Assembly (NCBI RefSeq): GCF_034263275.1 | Contig: NZ_CP139559.1 | Location: 6,200,001 to 6,264,000 of the forward strand | Reading direction: 5' to 3' | Source: Mucilaginibacter sp. cycad4 | Lineage (GTDB): Bacteria; Bacteroidota; Bacteroidia; Sphingobacteriales; Sphingobacteriaceae | Length of the DNA stretch: 64,000 nucleotides | Shown: positions 50,622 to 60,126 of the stretch, piece by piece | Position numbering within the stretch: the first letter of the stretch is position 1 | Layout of the letters: each line of letters begins with the position of its first letter | Position numbers and translations under genes: made by a program | The notes under the pieces: model-generated | What the model was told of the DNA's origin: nothing | Databases searched by the model: none | The model's input: the letters and a program-made list of their open reading frames with translations, nothing else

Positions 50622-51380
50622 ATGCCGGTTCGCGACAAACTCTATTTTGCTTCTGATTTTCATTTAGGTACAGGCACATACGCCTCAGGCCGCCAACGCG
50701 AAGATAAGATAGTGCGCTGGCTCGATAGCATTAAGCATGATGCCGCCGAAGTATTCCTGGTTGGCGATGTTTTTGATTTTTGGTTTGAATACAAATCGGT
50801 AGTGCCCAAAGGCTATATCCGTTTCCTGGGCAAACTTGCCGAACTTGCCGATGCCGGCGTGAAGCTTTACCTGTTTAAAGGCAACCACGATATGTGGATG
50901 TTTGATTATTTTGTAAATGAGCTGGGCGCAACTATTATCAGCAATGAATTAAAAATTGAACGGGGCGGAAAGAAGTTTTTCATTCATCACGGAGATGGGC
51001 TTGGCCCGGGGGATAACTTTTACAAGTTTTTAAAAGGTTTTTTCAGGAGCAGGTTTTGCCAATGGTTGTTTGCACGTATCCATCCAAATCTTGGTGTAGG
51101 CATAGCCAATAAGTGGAGCCGCCACAGCCGGGATACCAATGCAAAAAAAGAAAACCCAAAACCAGGCGAACAGGAATGGCTGGTAAATTTTTGCCGCGAA
51201 GAATTAAAGACCAACTTTTACGATTACCTTGTTTTTGGCCATCGCCATATGCCGCTTGATATTCAAATAACCCCTCAAAGCCGTTATATTAACCTTGGCG
51301 AATGGATTTCATACTTTTCTTATACCGTTTTTGATGGCAAGGAGCTGAAGCTGGAATATTTTGAGAAGGGGGATCGATAG
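50622..51380 (+). CDS. lpxH: UDP-2,3-diacylglucosamine diphosphatase (LpxH family)
   Basis: The 252-residue protein is a calcineurin-like metallophosphatase with all metal motifs: ASDFHLG, VGDVFDFWFEY, KGNHDMW, HHGDGLGPG and FGHRHMP. LpxH hydrolyses UDP-2,3-diacylglucosamine to lipid X in lipid A synthesis at the inner-membrane face. Length fits LpxH of Bacteroidota. The start is ATG 50622; see the promoter entry. It is convergent with the SHOCT protein gene. Confidence 0.9.
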   Translation: MPVRDKLYFASDFHLGTGTYASGRQREDKIVRWLDSIKHDAAEVFLVGDVFDFWFEYKSVVPKGYIRFLGKLAELADAGVKLYLFKGNHDMWMFDYFVNELGATIISNELKIERGGKKFFIHHGDGLGPGDNFYKFLKGFFRSRFCQWLFARIHPNLGVGIANKWSRHSRDTNAKKENPKPGEQEWLVNFCREELKTNFYDYLVFGHRHMPLDIQITPQSRYINLGEWISYFSYTVFDGKELKLEYFEKGDR

Positions 51381-51400
51381 ATCCTAATAATTGCCAGGTG

Positions 51401-51748
51401 TTAATACTGTTCCTTATAACCGGAATTTAAAATTCTGTTTTTTTGAGCATTATACTCCGATTCGGTTATTGCACCGCTATCAAATAGCTGTTTGAATTTT
51501 TGCAATTCGTCTGCCGATGATTGTTTTGGAAAATCATAAAAGCCCTTATTCTGAATGCGGGGACTGCAATAAACAATTATTATCCCGATAAAATTAAGAA
51601 ACAGCCCTAAAAACAGGCCAGGAACTGCGCCGATGGTTCGCTTACTCCCGGCATTGTATCCCCAAACAGGGAAAAGAATTGCGTATCCCAACATTAAGCC
51701 GAGAGCAATGACGATTAAAATGATTTCAGGTGCGCCTAATCCGCCCAT
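51401..51748 (-). CDS. SHOCT-domain membrane protein
   Basis: The 115-residue protein has two N-terminal hydrophobic helices (about 6-29 and 42-61) and a C-terminal SHOCT domain (about 79-107, ADELQKFKQLFDSGAITESE), a short helical oligomerisation motif found at protein ends. Function unknown; such proteins are small membrane adaptors. It is convergent with lpxH, with 20 nt between stops. The upstream 299 nt before prfA contain no gene. Confidence 0.8.
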   Translation of the reverse strand: MGGLGAPEIILIVIALGLMLGYAILFPVWGYNAGSKRTIGAVPGLFLGLFLNFIGIIIVYCSPRIQNKGFYDFPKQSSADELQKFKQLFDSGAITESEYNAQKNRILNSGYKEQY

Positions 51749-51938
51749 AGTTTTTAGATTTAAGGTTTAGATATATTTTAAATAATAAATCGAATATATA
51801 AATAAGTTTTTTCATATAACAGCTAAATTACATTGTACATCATTTTCCAACAAGCCGCCAATGTTTGACGATTGTAATAAACTGATTAGCGCAGAGGTCT
51901 GTAGCGATATGGGGCATCTTTCTTACAGAAAAAATGCG

Positions 51939-51946
51939 TACTTTTG
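51939..51946 (+). promoter_or_regulatory. prfA -7 box
   Basis: TACTTTTG matches the consensus, 101 nt before the prfA ATG, leaving a longer leader than most genes here. No -33 TTTG is evident. The leader contains no obvious riboswitch. Confidence 0.4.
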
Positions 51947-52047
51947 TGCACTTTTTGCAGCATGCCTGTAAACCGCCCCGAAACGTTAAGTCTTTCATAA
52001 GCCGGTTCAATATCAAACAGTTTTAGCTGCATCATTATTTATAAAAT

Positions 52048-53121
52048 ATGTTAGATAAATTAGAGCTGATATACGAGCGCTGGAAAAATGTTGAAGGTGA
52101 ACTGAGCAATCCTGAAGTGATGCAGGATATGAAACGTTTTGCCCAGTTAAATAAAGAATATAAAGACCTTGCCAAAATTGTTGATGAGTATCATATATAC
52201 CGCAACATTATGAGCAATATCGAAACCAATAAAGAGATCCTGGCTACCGAAAAAGATGAAGAGTTTCGTGAAATGGCCAAAATGGAGCTTGATGAATTGC
52301 TTGCACAGCAGGAAGTAAAAGAAGAAGAGATCCGCCTGATGCTGATCCCTAAAGATCCTGAAGATTCTAAAAACGCTATCGTGGAGATCCGTGGTGGCAC
52401 CGGTGGCGATGAAGCCGCTCTTTTTGCCGGCGACCTTTACCGCATGTACATGCGGTATTGCGAAAAACGCGGCTGGCGTACCGAGCTGGTTGACTATACC
52501 GAAGGCACCAGTGGCGGCTATAAAGAGATTGTATTTAACGTAAACGCCGAAGACGCTTACGGAACCCTTAAATACGAGTCGGGCGTACACCGTGTACAAC
52601 GCGTGCCCGATACCGAAACGCAGGGCAGGGTGCATACATCGGCAGCTTCGGTAGTAGTATTGCCCGAGGTTGATGAGTTTGACATCGATCTGCAGGTAAG
52701 TGATATCCGCAAAGATCTGTTCTGTGCTTCAGGGCCGGGTGGTCAGTCGGTAAATACTACCTATTCGGCCGTGAGGTTAACCCACATTCCTACAGGTATT
52801 GTTGCCCAGTGCCAGGATCAGAAATCGCAATTGAAAAACTACGATAAGGCTTTACAGGTATTGCGTTCGAGGGTGTATGAAATGGAGCTGCAAAAGCACC
52901 TGGAAGAAACATCTAAAAAACGTAAAACCATGGTATCAACCGGCGATAGGTCGGCCAAGGTACGTACCTATAACTATCCGCAGGGCCGTTTAACCGAGCA
53001 CCGTATCGGTTTGACCATTTACAACCTGCCGGGCGTACTTAACGGCGATTTGCAGGAAATCCTTGAATCGCTTCAGTTTGCAGAGAACGCTGAGAAGCTG
53101 AAAGAAGGGACAGTAGCATAA
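52048..53121 (+). CDS. prfA: Peptide chain release factor 1
   Basis: The 357-residue protein is RF1, which reads UAA and UAG. The codon-reading PxT tripeptide is P187-D188-T189 (RVPDTETQGR), and the catalytic GGQ is at 231-233 in SGPGGQSVN. N-terminal helices, PCRF domain and C-terminal extension are all present. The Q of GGQ is normally methylated by PrmC (not in the window). It is followed by a terminator and the second double-hairpin repeat. Confidence 0.97.
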   Translation: MLDKLELIYERWKNVEGELSNPEVMQDMKRFAQLNKEYKDLAKIVDEYHIYRNIMSNIETNKEILATEKDEEFREMAKMELDELLAQQEVKEEEIRLMLIPKDPEDSKNAIVEIRGGTGGDEAALFAGDLYRMYMRYCEKRGWRTELVDYTEGTSGGYKEIVFNVNAEDAYGTLKYESGVHRVQRVPDTETQGRVHTSAASVVVLPEVDEFDIDLQVSDIRKDLFCASGPGGQSVNTTYSAVRLTHIPTGIVAQCQDQKSQLKNYDKALQVLRSRVYEMELQKHLEETSKKRKTMVSTGDRSAKVRTYNYPQGRLTEHRIGLTIYNLPGVLNGDLQEILESLQFAENAEKLKEGTVA

Positions 53122-53150
53122 GTATCGATCAGATATTCTATTATAACGAA

Positions 53151-53187
53151 GAAATCCCCAGCCTGATGGTTGGGGATTTCTTGTTTA
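53151..53187 (+). terminator. prfA terminator
   Basis: GAAATCCCCA and TGGGGATTTC form a perfect 10-bp stem around GCCTGATGGT, followed by TTGTTTA. Confidence 0.8.
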
Positions 53188-53234
53188 TGGTGAACTATTC
53201 AGGGAGTTTAATACTGATACTTAAAAAAAAGATC

Positions 53235-53331
53235 GTCATGCCGAACTTGTTTCGGCACCCCACGAGATAAGTCGCAAATTGCTTAGCAGGCTTGCTTAGC
53301 AAGTGGGGTGTTGAAACAAGTTCAACATGAC
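53235..53331. repeat. Double-hairpin repeat, copy B (prfA-tex)
   Basis: The left arm is identical to that of copy A (39100-39197) for the first 29 nt (GTCATGCCGAACTTGTTTCG onward) and the right arm ends TTGAAACAAGTTCAACATGA. The centre again has TTGCTTAGCA twice. Read across the arms, CC/GG on the left is TT/AA on the right, as in copy A. Confidence 0.8.
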
Positions 53332-53371
53332 CGGGTTTTACAGATAAGAGCGAGAATAACACCGTTTTATA

Positions 53372-55648
53372 TTATAACTTAAATTTCCCCTTTAAAGCAG
53401 CCAGTTTCAAAGCCATATCAGTTTCCGGCTCTTTTTCAACTCTTTTATTGAAGTTAGGCTTGTTGTTACCCTGCGGGCGGCGGTCATCGTTACGGCGCTG
53501 GTTGGGCTCGCTTTTGTCGTTCTCTTTCATGGATAGGGCAATGCGCTTGCGGTTCACATCAACCTCGGTAACGGTTACCTCAACCTTTTGATGCACTTTC
53601 AGTACCTCGTTCGGGTCTTTGATGTAACGGTTGGTGATCTGGCTCAGGTGAACAAGGCCATCCTGGTGAACGCCGATATCAACAAAAGCACCAAAAGCTG
53701 TAATGTTGGTGACGATGCCCGGCAGCTTCATGCCTGCTTTCAGATCGCCGATGGCGTTTACGCCCTCTGTAAAGCTGAAAGCCTCAAACTGCTCACGCGG
53801 GTCGCGGCCCGGCTTGGCAAGTTCGGCCATGATATCGTTCAGGGTTGGCAGACCAACTGTTTCGGAAACATATTTTTGCAGCGGAATGCTTTTGCGCAGG
53901 GTCGGATTGCTCATCAAGTCCTTCACCGTACATTTCATATCCGTAGCCATTTGCTCTAATAAACCATATCGCTCGGGGTGAACTGCACTGGTGTCTAACG
54001 GGTTTTCGGCATTGTGGATCCGGAGAAAGCCTGCTGCCTGCTCAAATGCCTTATCGCCCAAACGCGGAACTTTCTTTAATTGCTCACGGCGTTTAAAAGC
54101 GCCGTTCTGGTTGCGGTACTCTACAATGTTTTGTGCCAGTTGCGGACCAAGGCCTGATACATAAGCCAGGATCTGTTTTGAGGCGGTGTTTAGCTCAACA
54201 CCCACCGCGTTCACTGCGCTGATCACCGTGTCATCTAAGGAGGTTTGCAGCTTGTTCTGATCAACATCATGCTGGTACTGGCCTACACCAATCGATTTTG
54301 GGTCGATTTTTACCAGTTCGGCCAATGGGTCCATCAGGCGGCGACCGATAGATACGGCCCCCCTTACGGTGACATCATAGTCCGGAAACTCTTCCCTTGC
54401 CACTTCAGATGCCGAATAGATAGAAGCACCGCTTTCATTAACCATCACAATAGTTACGCCCGGTAAATTCAGGTTGCGCACAAATACTTCTGTTTCGCGG
54501 CCTGCCGTACCGTTACCTATAGCAATAGCCTCGATATTATATTTCTGGAACAGGTGCTGTACCGTTTTTTCGGCTTCACGGGCCTGGCCTGCACCGGTAT
54601 GCGGATAAACAGTAGTGTTTTCAAGCAGTTTGCCTTGTTCATCCAAACAAACCAGTTTACAACCTGTACGGAAACCGGGATCAAGCGCCATTACGCGTTT
54701 TTGACCAAGCGGCGCGCTCAGCAATAGCTGACGGGCATTCTCGGCAAATACACGGATCGCTTCCTCGTCGGCCTTCTTTTTGGTAAGCAGGCGCACCTCT
54801 GTTTCCATCGATGGTTTTAACAGGCGTTTATAGCCATCGGTGATAGCCAAACGGATTTGTCCGGCAGCCGGGTTGTTTGCTTTGATAACTGAATTTTCCA
54901 ATATCTCCAGTGCATCATCTTCTTCAGGTTTCAGGTCGAGCCATAGGATCTCTTCCTTCTCGCCGCGGCGCATGGCTAATACGCGGTGCGATGGCGCTGT
55001 TTTAACAGGCTCAGTCCATTCAAAATAGTCTTTGTACTTAATGCCTGCCTCCTCTTTGCCTTCAACTACTCTTGAAGCAAAAGTGCCTTTCTCTACAAAC
55101 AGCTCACGGATTTTGGTACGTACTTCGGCATTTTCAGCAACGGTTTCGGCTATGATATCCCTTGCGCCGGCTAAAGCTTCATCAACGCTGGCTACACCTT
55201 TTTCGTCGCTGATGTATTCGGCAGCTATCAGTTCGGGGTCGATATTTTTTTGTTCTAATAAAACATCGGCTAATGGCTGTAAGCCTTTTTCACGGGCCGC
55301 TGTAGCACGGGTTTTGCGTTTTGGGCGATACGGAAGATAAAGGTCCTCCAAAGTAACCATCGTTTCGGCCTCGTTGATCTGTTTTTCCAGCCCGGGCGTT
55401 AGTTTGCCCATGTCTGTAAGCGATTTCAGGATGGCCTCACGGCGTTTGTCAAGTTCGCGCAGTTGCTGTACACGGTCGCGGATGGTGGCAACCTGTACCT
55501 CATCCAAACTGCCGGTAAGCTCTTTACGGTAACGTGAAATGAAAGGAACAGTAGCTCCTTCATCAAGCAGGCCTACCGTAGCGGTAACCTGCTTTTCGGC
55601 TACAGAAAGCTCTGCAGCTATTATTTTATAATGAATACTCATAATCAA
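53372..55648 (-). CDS. tex: Tex-family S1 RNA-binding transcription accessory protein
   Basis: The 758-residue protein has the Tex layout: N-terminal helical part with VPFISRYRKELTG, the YqgF-like RNase H fold (MALDPGFRTGCKL), helix-hairpin-helix repeats (EYRNQNGAFKRREQLKKVP), and a C-terminal S1 domain (GIVTNITAFGAFVDIGVHQ). A charged tail (about 725-758) is added. Tex binds RNA and affects transcription or RNA decay; it is related to eukaryotic Spt6. It lies on the minus strand after the double-hairpin element; the region upstream (55649-55841) contains no gene. Confidence 0.95.
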   Translation of the reverse strand: MIMSIHYKIIAAELSVAEKQVTATVGLLDEGATVPFISRYRKELTGSLDEVQVATIRDRVQQLRELDKRREAILKSLTDMGKLTPGLEKQINEAETMVTLEDLYLPYRPKRKTRATAAREKGLQPLADVLLEQKNIDPELIAAEYISDEKGVASVDEALAGARDIIAETVAENAEVRTKIRELFVEKGTFASRVVEGKEEAGIKYKDYFEWTEPVKTAPSHRVLAMRRGEKEEILWLDLKPEEDDALEILENSVIKANNPAAGQIRLAITDGYKRLLKPSMETEVRLLTKKKADEEAIRVFAENARQLLLSAPLGQKRVMALDPGFRTGCKLVCLDEQGKLLENTTVYPHTGAGQAREAEKTVQHLFQKYNIEAIAIGNGTAGRETEVFVRNLNLPGVTIVMVNESGASIYSASEVAREEFPDYDVTVRGAVSIGRRLMDPLAELVKIDPKSIGVGQYQHDVDQNKLQTSLDDTVISAVNAVGVELNTASKQILAYVSGLGPQLAQNIVEYRNQNGAFKRREQLKKVPRLGDKAFEQAAGFLRIHNAENPLDTSAVHPERYGLLEQMATDMKCTVKDLMSNPTLRKSIPLQKYVSETVGLPTLNDIMAELAKPGRDPREQFEAFSFTEGVNAIGDLKAGMKLPGIVTNITAFGAFVDIGVHQDGLVHLSQITNRYIKDPNEVLKVHQKVEVTVTEVDVNRKRIALSMKENDKSEPNQRRNDDRRPQGNNKPNFNKRVEKEPETDMALKLAALKGKFKL

Positions 55649-55841
55649 AATTCGGACTGCGAAGTTGAGGGAATCGGCTTACAATTCAAAAAAAGATTGC
55701 TAACAAAAAGTTGAAAGTTTTTGATCGGGCTATTGTTGGCAGTGTAAATATAGGATACATTTTGTTAGCCGGCTTTTTAAAATTATCTCAACGTTGCCCG
55801 CGGCCCGGGCTCAAACTAAAATTAATTCCTGATCCTATTAT

Positions 55842-57188
55842 CTATATTTTTTGCTTCGCTTTTATTTCCAAATACCGGTTCACCGTATTGATAGTAAGAC
55901 TTTGCGGTGCTGTTAATATCGACTGGATCCCGTGGCTGGCCAGTTCTTTTACCATCAGCTTTTTATCATAAGCAAACTTTTCGGCAATGGTTTTTATGTA
56001 AATACCTTCAACATCTTTGGCCGGTTGTTCGCTCAGGGTTTTTAACTCGGTATTTTCAAAAAAGACAACTAACAGCAGGTGAAATTTAGTTATCCGGCGT
56101 AAAAATGGCAATTGCCGTTGTAATGCGGGTAGGCTTTCATAATTGGTGAAAAATACCACCAGGCTACGTTGCTTTAATACCCGGCGTGTTGTGACATAAA
56201 GCGCCTCCATGTTAGTTTCCAGGTAACGGGTTTTTTCCTTGTATAAAACTTCCATTATCTTATTGAGCTGCGCGTAATTCTTATCAGCTGGCACCACCGA
56301 ACCTATTTTCTCGCCCACGGTTATTAACCCGGCCTTATCTTCTTTAAGCAAGGCAACATTTGAAAGTACAAGGCTTGCATTAATGGCATAATCCAGCAGG
56401 CTGAGCCCTTCAAAAGGCATCCGCATAGCCCGCGATTTATCAATAATGCAGTAAACGTGCTGTGATTTCTCGTCGGTATAGGAGTTCACCATCAGGTCGC
56501 CGCGCCGTGCTGTGGCTTTCCAGTTGATGGTGCGATAGTCGTCGCCTGGAACATAAGATTTTACCTGCTCAAACTCCATGCTATGCCCAATCCGCCTGAT
56601 TTTTTTAATGCCGATATCAGTAAGCCTGTTTGAAATGGCCATCAGCTCATACTTACGCATTTGTAAAAACGAAGGATAAACGGGCAAAGTTTCGGCCTGC
56701 TCAAAATTGTAGCGTTTAGATACCAGGCCAATGGCCGAACGCACAAAAACCCGGATAAAACCAAACTCATATTCGCCCCGGCGCGTTGGCCTCAGCATGT
56801 AATTGATCTGCTTACGTTCGCCGGGGGCAAGGGTTGTAGCAAACCAAACATCACGTTTCTGAAACTGTGCAGGAACCTCGTCAATAATACCGGTGTTAAT
56901 CCTGAAACTATACCTGTTTTCGATGTAAATGCTAAGTTCGTTCTCATCGCTGTTGCTTAACCGTTCTGGCGCAAGGCGTTTGGCAAATACCCCATCAGTT
57001 ATCCGGTAAAGTATGAACAGATCGGTAATCAGCAGCGCCAGCAGGGCATAAAAAGCCACATCAGGCACAACGCCCAGCCACGGAAAGAAAAACGAAAGTA
57101 AATACAATACCACGCAGGCGGCAACCGCACCGAATAAACGGTTAGTTAAAAACAAATTGGTATATAATAGTCCGAATAGTTTTTTCAC
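55842..57188 (-). CDS. DUF58 domain protein
   Basis: The 448-residue protein has two N-terminal helices (about 15-60) and a central DUF58 region (GHSMEFEQVKSYVPGDDYRTINWKATARRGD), followed by a vWA-like fold where the metal-site DxSxS appears as IDKSRAM. The C-terminal part is a further alpha/beta domain. DUF58 proteins commonly pair with MoxR ATPases, as here (8-nt gap), and are thought to be chaperone substrates or partners. It is the last gene of the six-gene cluster. Exact role unknown. Confidence 0.9.
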   Translation of the reverse strand: MKKLFGLLYTNLFLTNRLFGAVAACVVLYLLSFFFPWLGVVPDVAFYALLALLITDLFILYRITDGVFAKRLAPERLSNSDENELSIYIENRYSFRINTGIIDEVPAQFQKRDVWFATTLAPGERKQINYMLRPTRRGEYEFGFIRVFVRSAIGLVSKRYNFEQAETLPVYPSFLQMRKYELMAISNRLTDIGIKKIRRIGHSMEFEQVKSYVPGDDYRTINWKATARRGDLMVNSYTDEKSQHVYCIIDKSRAMRMPFEGLSLLDYAINASLVLSNVALLKEDKAGLITVGEKIGSVVPADKNYAQLNKIMEVLYKEKTRYLETNMEALYVTTRRVLKQRSLVVFFTNYESLPALQRQLPFLRRITKFHLLLVVFFENTELKTLSEQPAKDVEGIYIKTIAEKFAYDKKLMVKELASHGIQSILTAPQSLTINTVNRYLEIKAKQKI

Positions 57189-57196
57189 GCGCTTTA

Positions 57197-58174
57197 CTAT
57201 CGTGGCACTTCAATTTTTTGTATTACCTGGGTTATTACCTCATCGGGGGTTACGCCTTCCATCTCCTTATCAGGTGTTAACATAATGCGGTGGCGCAGTA
57301 CCGGTGTGGCCACATAAATAATATCATCCGGCGTAACAAAATCACGCCCCCTGGTAGCAGCAAGCGCTTTGGCGCCATTAACAATAGCCAGCGACGCACG
57401 CGGTGAGCCACCCAACTGCAGGGATTTGCTGTTACGTGTTTCGTGGATAATTTTAGCTGTAAACTCAAGTATTTTATCTTCCACATGCAAGGCCCTCACC
57501 TGGTTGCGCAACTGGTTAATATCAGCAGCCGACAGCTGTGGTTGGATCAGGCTCAGCTGATCGGTAGTTTTTTGCTGATGCTGACGGGTAAGGATAGTTA
57601 TTTCTTCTTCAAGCGTTGGATATTTCACCTCTATTTTAAATAAAAACCTGTCAAGCTGTGCTTCAGGCAAACGATAGGTACCTTCCTGCTCAACCGGGTT
57701 TTGCGTTGCGAAAACGGTGAACGGCTCTTCCATTTTATAGCGGTGCCCGTCAATGGTGAGTTGCCGTTCCTCCATTACCTCAAACAAAGCCGACTGTGTT
57801 TTTGCAGGGGCGCGGTTGATCTCATCAATCAGGATAATATTGCCGAATATCGGTCCTTGCTTAAATTCAAATTCGGTTGTTTTGGGGTTAAAAACAGATG
57901 TTCCTAAAATATCCGAAGGCATCAGATCCGGCGTAAACTGGATGCGCGAGTACCGGGCATCTATTGTTTTGGCTATAAGTTTTGCTGTAAGTGTTTTTGC
58001 AACGCCCGGCACACCTTCAATAAGGATATGCCCATCGGCCAGGATCCCGGCAATAAGCAGATCGATAGAATCATGCTGGCCTACGATGATGGTTGCCAGC
58101 GTGGCTTTTATTTGCTCAACGGCAGTGCTTAGCTTGGTGAGATCGGTGCGTTGTTCAAAAAATTCGTTTTCCAT
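57197..58174 (-). CDS. MoxR-family AAA ATPase
   Basis: The 325-residue ATPase has Walker A GVPGVAKT at 54-61, Walker B IILIDEINRAPAKTQ, sensor 1 (ATQNPVEQEGTY) and arginine-finger segments (LDRF). MoxR proteins act as chaperones for protein complexes or cofactor insertion with vWA partners. It is between the DUF4350 and DUF58 genes with gaps of 2 and 8 nt, clearly one operon. Confidence 0.95.
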   Translation of the reverse strand: MENEFFEQRTDLTKLSTAVEQIKATLATIIVGQHDSIDLLIAGILADGHILIEGVPGVAKTLTAKLIAKTIDARYSRIQFTPDLMPSDILGTSVFNPKTTEFEFKQGPIFGNIILIDEINRAPAKTQSALFEVMEERQLTIDGHRYKMEEPFTVFATQNPVEQEGTYRLPEAQLDRFLFKIEVKYPTLEEEITILTRQHQQKTTDQLSLIQPQLSAADINQLRNQVRALHVEDKILEFTAKIIHETRNSKSLQLGGSPRASLAIVNGAKALAATRGRDFVTPDDIIYVATPVLRHRIMLTPDKEMEGVTPDEVITQVIQKIEVPR

Positions 58175-58176
58175 AT

Positions 58177-59358
58177 TTACCTGGATTGGATATAAAATTG
58201 TTCAATAAGTTGATTGAGCCTGATCAGCTCATGATCGGTTACGATATCGTGAGTGCTGATGAAAATAAATGCACCGGATAATTCGCGGGCAACATCTACA
58301 GTAACACCGGTACGGTTAACCAGTTCTTCCACAAACCCTGGGCCCGGCCGGTTGGCTTTTATCCGGTAAGTTTCACGGACATACGCCAGGAAATACTGCA
58401 TTTTTTTCCTGGCAATGTTTATATTATCCCTTCGTTCATAGTAAACCTGCCCAACTACGTTAACAAAATCAACGGTAGAATTTTCAAGCGGTTTGATAAC
58501 AGGTATGATCCTTTGACGCCTTTTTACTTCATACAGCACAAATACCAGCAGGCTAAACAAGGCGAGATAGTAAGCGGCTTTTAATTGTGCATTCCCCAGG
58601 AATACCCTCATCGGCGAGTCGTCTTCGCCGGTGCCCTGCGTGTAATATTCGTCCCAAACTATCTCCGGTGTTTTCTTCACCATAGATAAAGCTGTTGAAG
58701 CCCATTCAGCACCCTGTGATTTCAGCAGGCTGTAATTAGTAAACATCCCGGGATTGGGCGTTAAATACAGGTTGCCTTTTCCCATAGGGTATTTCAACAA
58801 GTTGGCCTTATGATCGTCGGTTTCACCTATAACCACAGCCCGGGATGTATCAAATTTTGTAAAATATCCGGCGGTAACACCTTTATCAACAAAGTAATTT
58901 ACCTCGGGCGAAAGGGCAGGGTTTACAAAGTGTATCAGTGTATGATCGTTACCGTTAACCACAAATTTATTGGTGATGCTTATTTTGAGCTCCTTTTCAA
59001 AATCGGCCCCTAAAAACCCTGCGGCAATAAAAACATCATTGCCGGCAGTGATATATTTCTTAAGCTGTTTAAAATCGGGTTTGGTAATATTTAGGCCCGC
59101 AGCTATGATAATGTATGATGATCCTTTGATGGAATCTTCGGCAATAGTATTGTAAATGGCCTGGCGTTTAGGTTTGATCACAGCACCGGGGAAAATATCC
59201 CGGGCACGCTCATAAAGTACCCGCGTACCGTAAGGAATCTTATCGGTATTGCTGAACGTAGGCATCCAGTTAACCTCTTTCGGCTTATTCATGTTTGCTA
59301 CTATGTAAATAACAAACAAAGTTGTGGCTATTATAAAGTAAATTTTCAGGTCCTTCAT
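58177..59358 (-). CDS. DUF4350 domain membrane protein
   Basis: The 393-residue protein has one N-terminal helix (6-24), a DUF4350 region (NTDKIPYGTRVLYERA, YIIIAAGLNITKPDFKQLKKYI) and a second helix (about 270-285) followed by a cytoplasmic tail. DUF4350 is typical of MoxR clusters in Bacteroidota; the extracytoplasmic domain resembles a glutamine-amidotransferase-like fold without catalytic residues (family knowledge, not checked here). Its start overlaps the DUF4129 stop by 4 nt. Confidence 0.85.
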   Translation of the reverse strand: MKDLKIYFIIATTLFVIYIVANMNKPKEVNWMPTFSNTDKIPYGTRVLYERARDIFPGAVIKPKRQAIYNTIAEDSIKGSSYIIIAAGLNITKPDFKQLKKYITAGNDVFIAAGFLGADFEKELKISITNKFVVNGNDHTLIHFVNPALSPEVNYFVDKGVTAGYFTKFDTSRAVVIGETDDHKANLLKYPMGKGNLYLTPNPGMFTNYSLLKSQGAEWASTALSMVKKTPEIVWDEYYTQGTGEDDSPMRVFLGNAQLKAAYYLALFSLLVFVLYEVKRRQRIIPVIKPLENSTVDFVNVVGQVYYERRDNINIARKKMQYFLAYVRETYRIKANRPGPGFVEELVNRTGVTVDVARELSGAFIFISTHDIVTDHELIRLNQLIEQFYIQSR

Positions 59359-60119
59359 AACAGCTGTTTTTTAAAGTTTTGAAACAACTGGTTAATATTG
59401 CCAAAAGCAGCGCCATCAATATTAAAACCGCCATACCATACATATTCAAACTGCCTGGTTAGCGAAACAAAAGACTGCCGTACAGAAGGATTGTTAAGCT
59501 CATACACATAAGCCGAATTAGTTTTTTCGGGCTGCCACTGGATAAGGCCATCATCACTAAGCTGTTTCAGGCTTCGCAGGTAAAGCAGGCGAACGGCTAA
59601 ACGGTAATTATGGTTTGAAATCGCTTTCTCAATTTCCTCATCAAAATTGATCTCATGGATATTCTCCGCCGATTCGGTATAGGCCAATGGTGTTTTGCGC
59701 GACTTGCCCAGCAGCAGGTTGCCCATATCCATACCAAGAAGCTTCATAATAAAGAAGATCAGCGCACCTATTGCCAGTATTAAAAAGAAGTATTTTAAAA
59801 AAACTCCGAGACCAGGATTTACGCTTAAGCTGCCAAACAAATTACGCCAAAACCTATTCCAGAACCTGTCCCAAAATGACAGCTCATTCCCTATGCTTTT
59901 GTCGTTATACTGATACTCTTTGTCGGCCCGGTATTTATCAAGCGCATTTTCATTAAAACGATGTATATTAACCTTCGAGCTATCCATGCGTACAACCGCG
60001 GGCTTCTTTTTAGAAACGCTATCTGTTTTTAAGGGAACAGCCTTTCCGCCAACTTTAGCCACCGCCGGATTGAGGGCAAAGCACAACAGTATGAATAGGA
60101 TTAGTATCGGTTTAGGCAT
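59355..60119 (-). CDS. DUF4129 domain membrane protein
   Basis: The 254-residue protein has a signal-like N-terminal helix, a second helix (about 105-127, NPGLGVFLKYFFLILAIG onward), and a C-terminal DUF4129 domain (YRLAVRLLYLRSLKQL, SFVSLTRQFEYVWYGG). DUF4129 is found in proteins near transglutaminase or MoxR/DUF58 genes. It lies in the cluster with an ATGA-type overlap to the DUF4350 gene. Function unknown; membrane-associated. Confidence 0.85.
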   Translation of the reverse strand: MPKPILILFILLCFALNPAVAKVGGKAVPLKTDSVSKKKPAVVRMDSSKVNIHRFNENALDKYRADKEYQYNDKSIGNELSFWDRFWNRFWRNLFGSLSVNPGLGVFLKYFFLILAIGALIFFIMKLLGMDMGNLLLGKSRKTPLAYTESAENIHEINFDEEIEKAISNHNYRLAVRLLYLRSLKQLSDDGLIQWQPEKTNSAYVYELNNPSVRQSFVSLTRQFEYVWYGGFNIDGAAFGNINQLFQNFKKQLL

Positions 60120-60126
60120 AACTCAA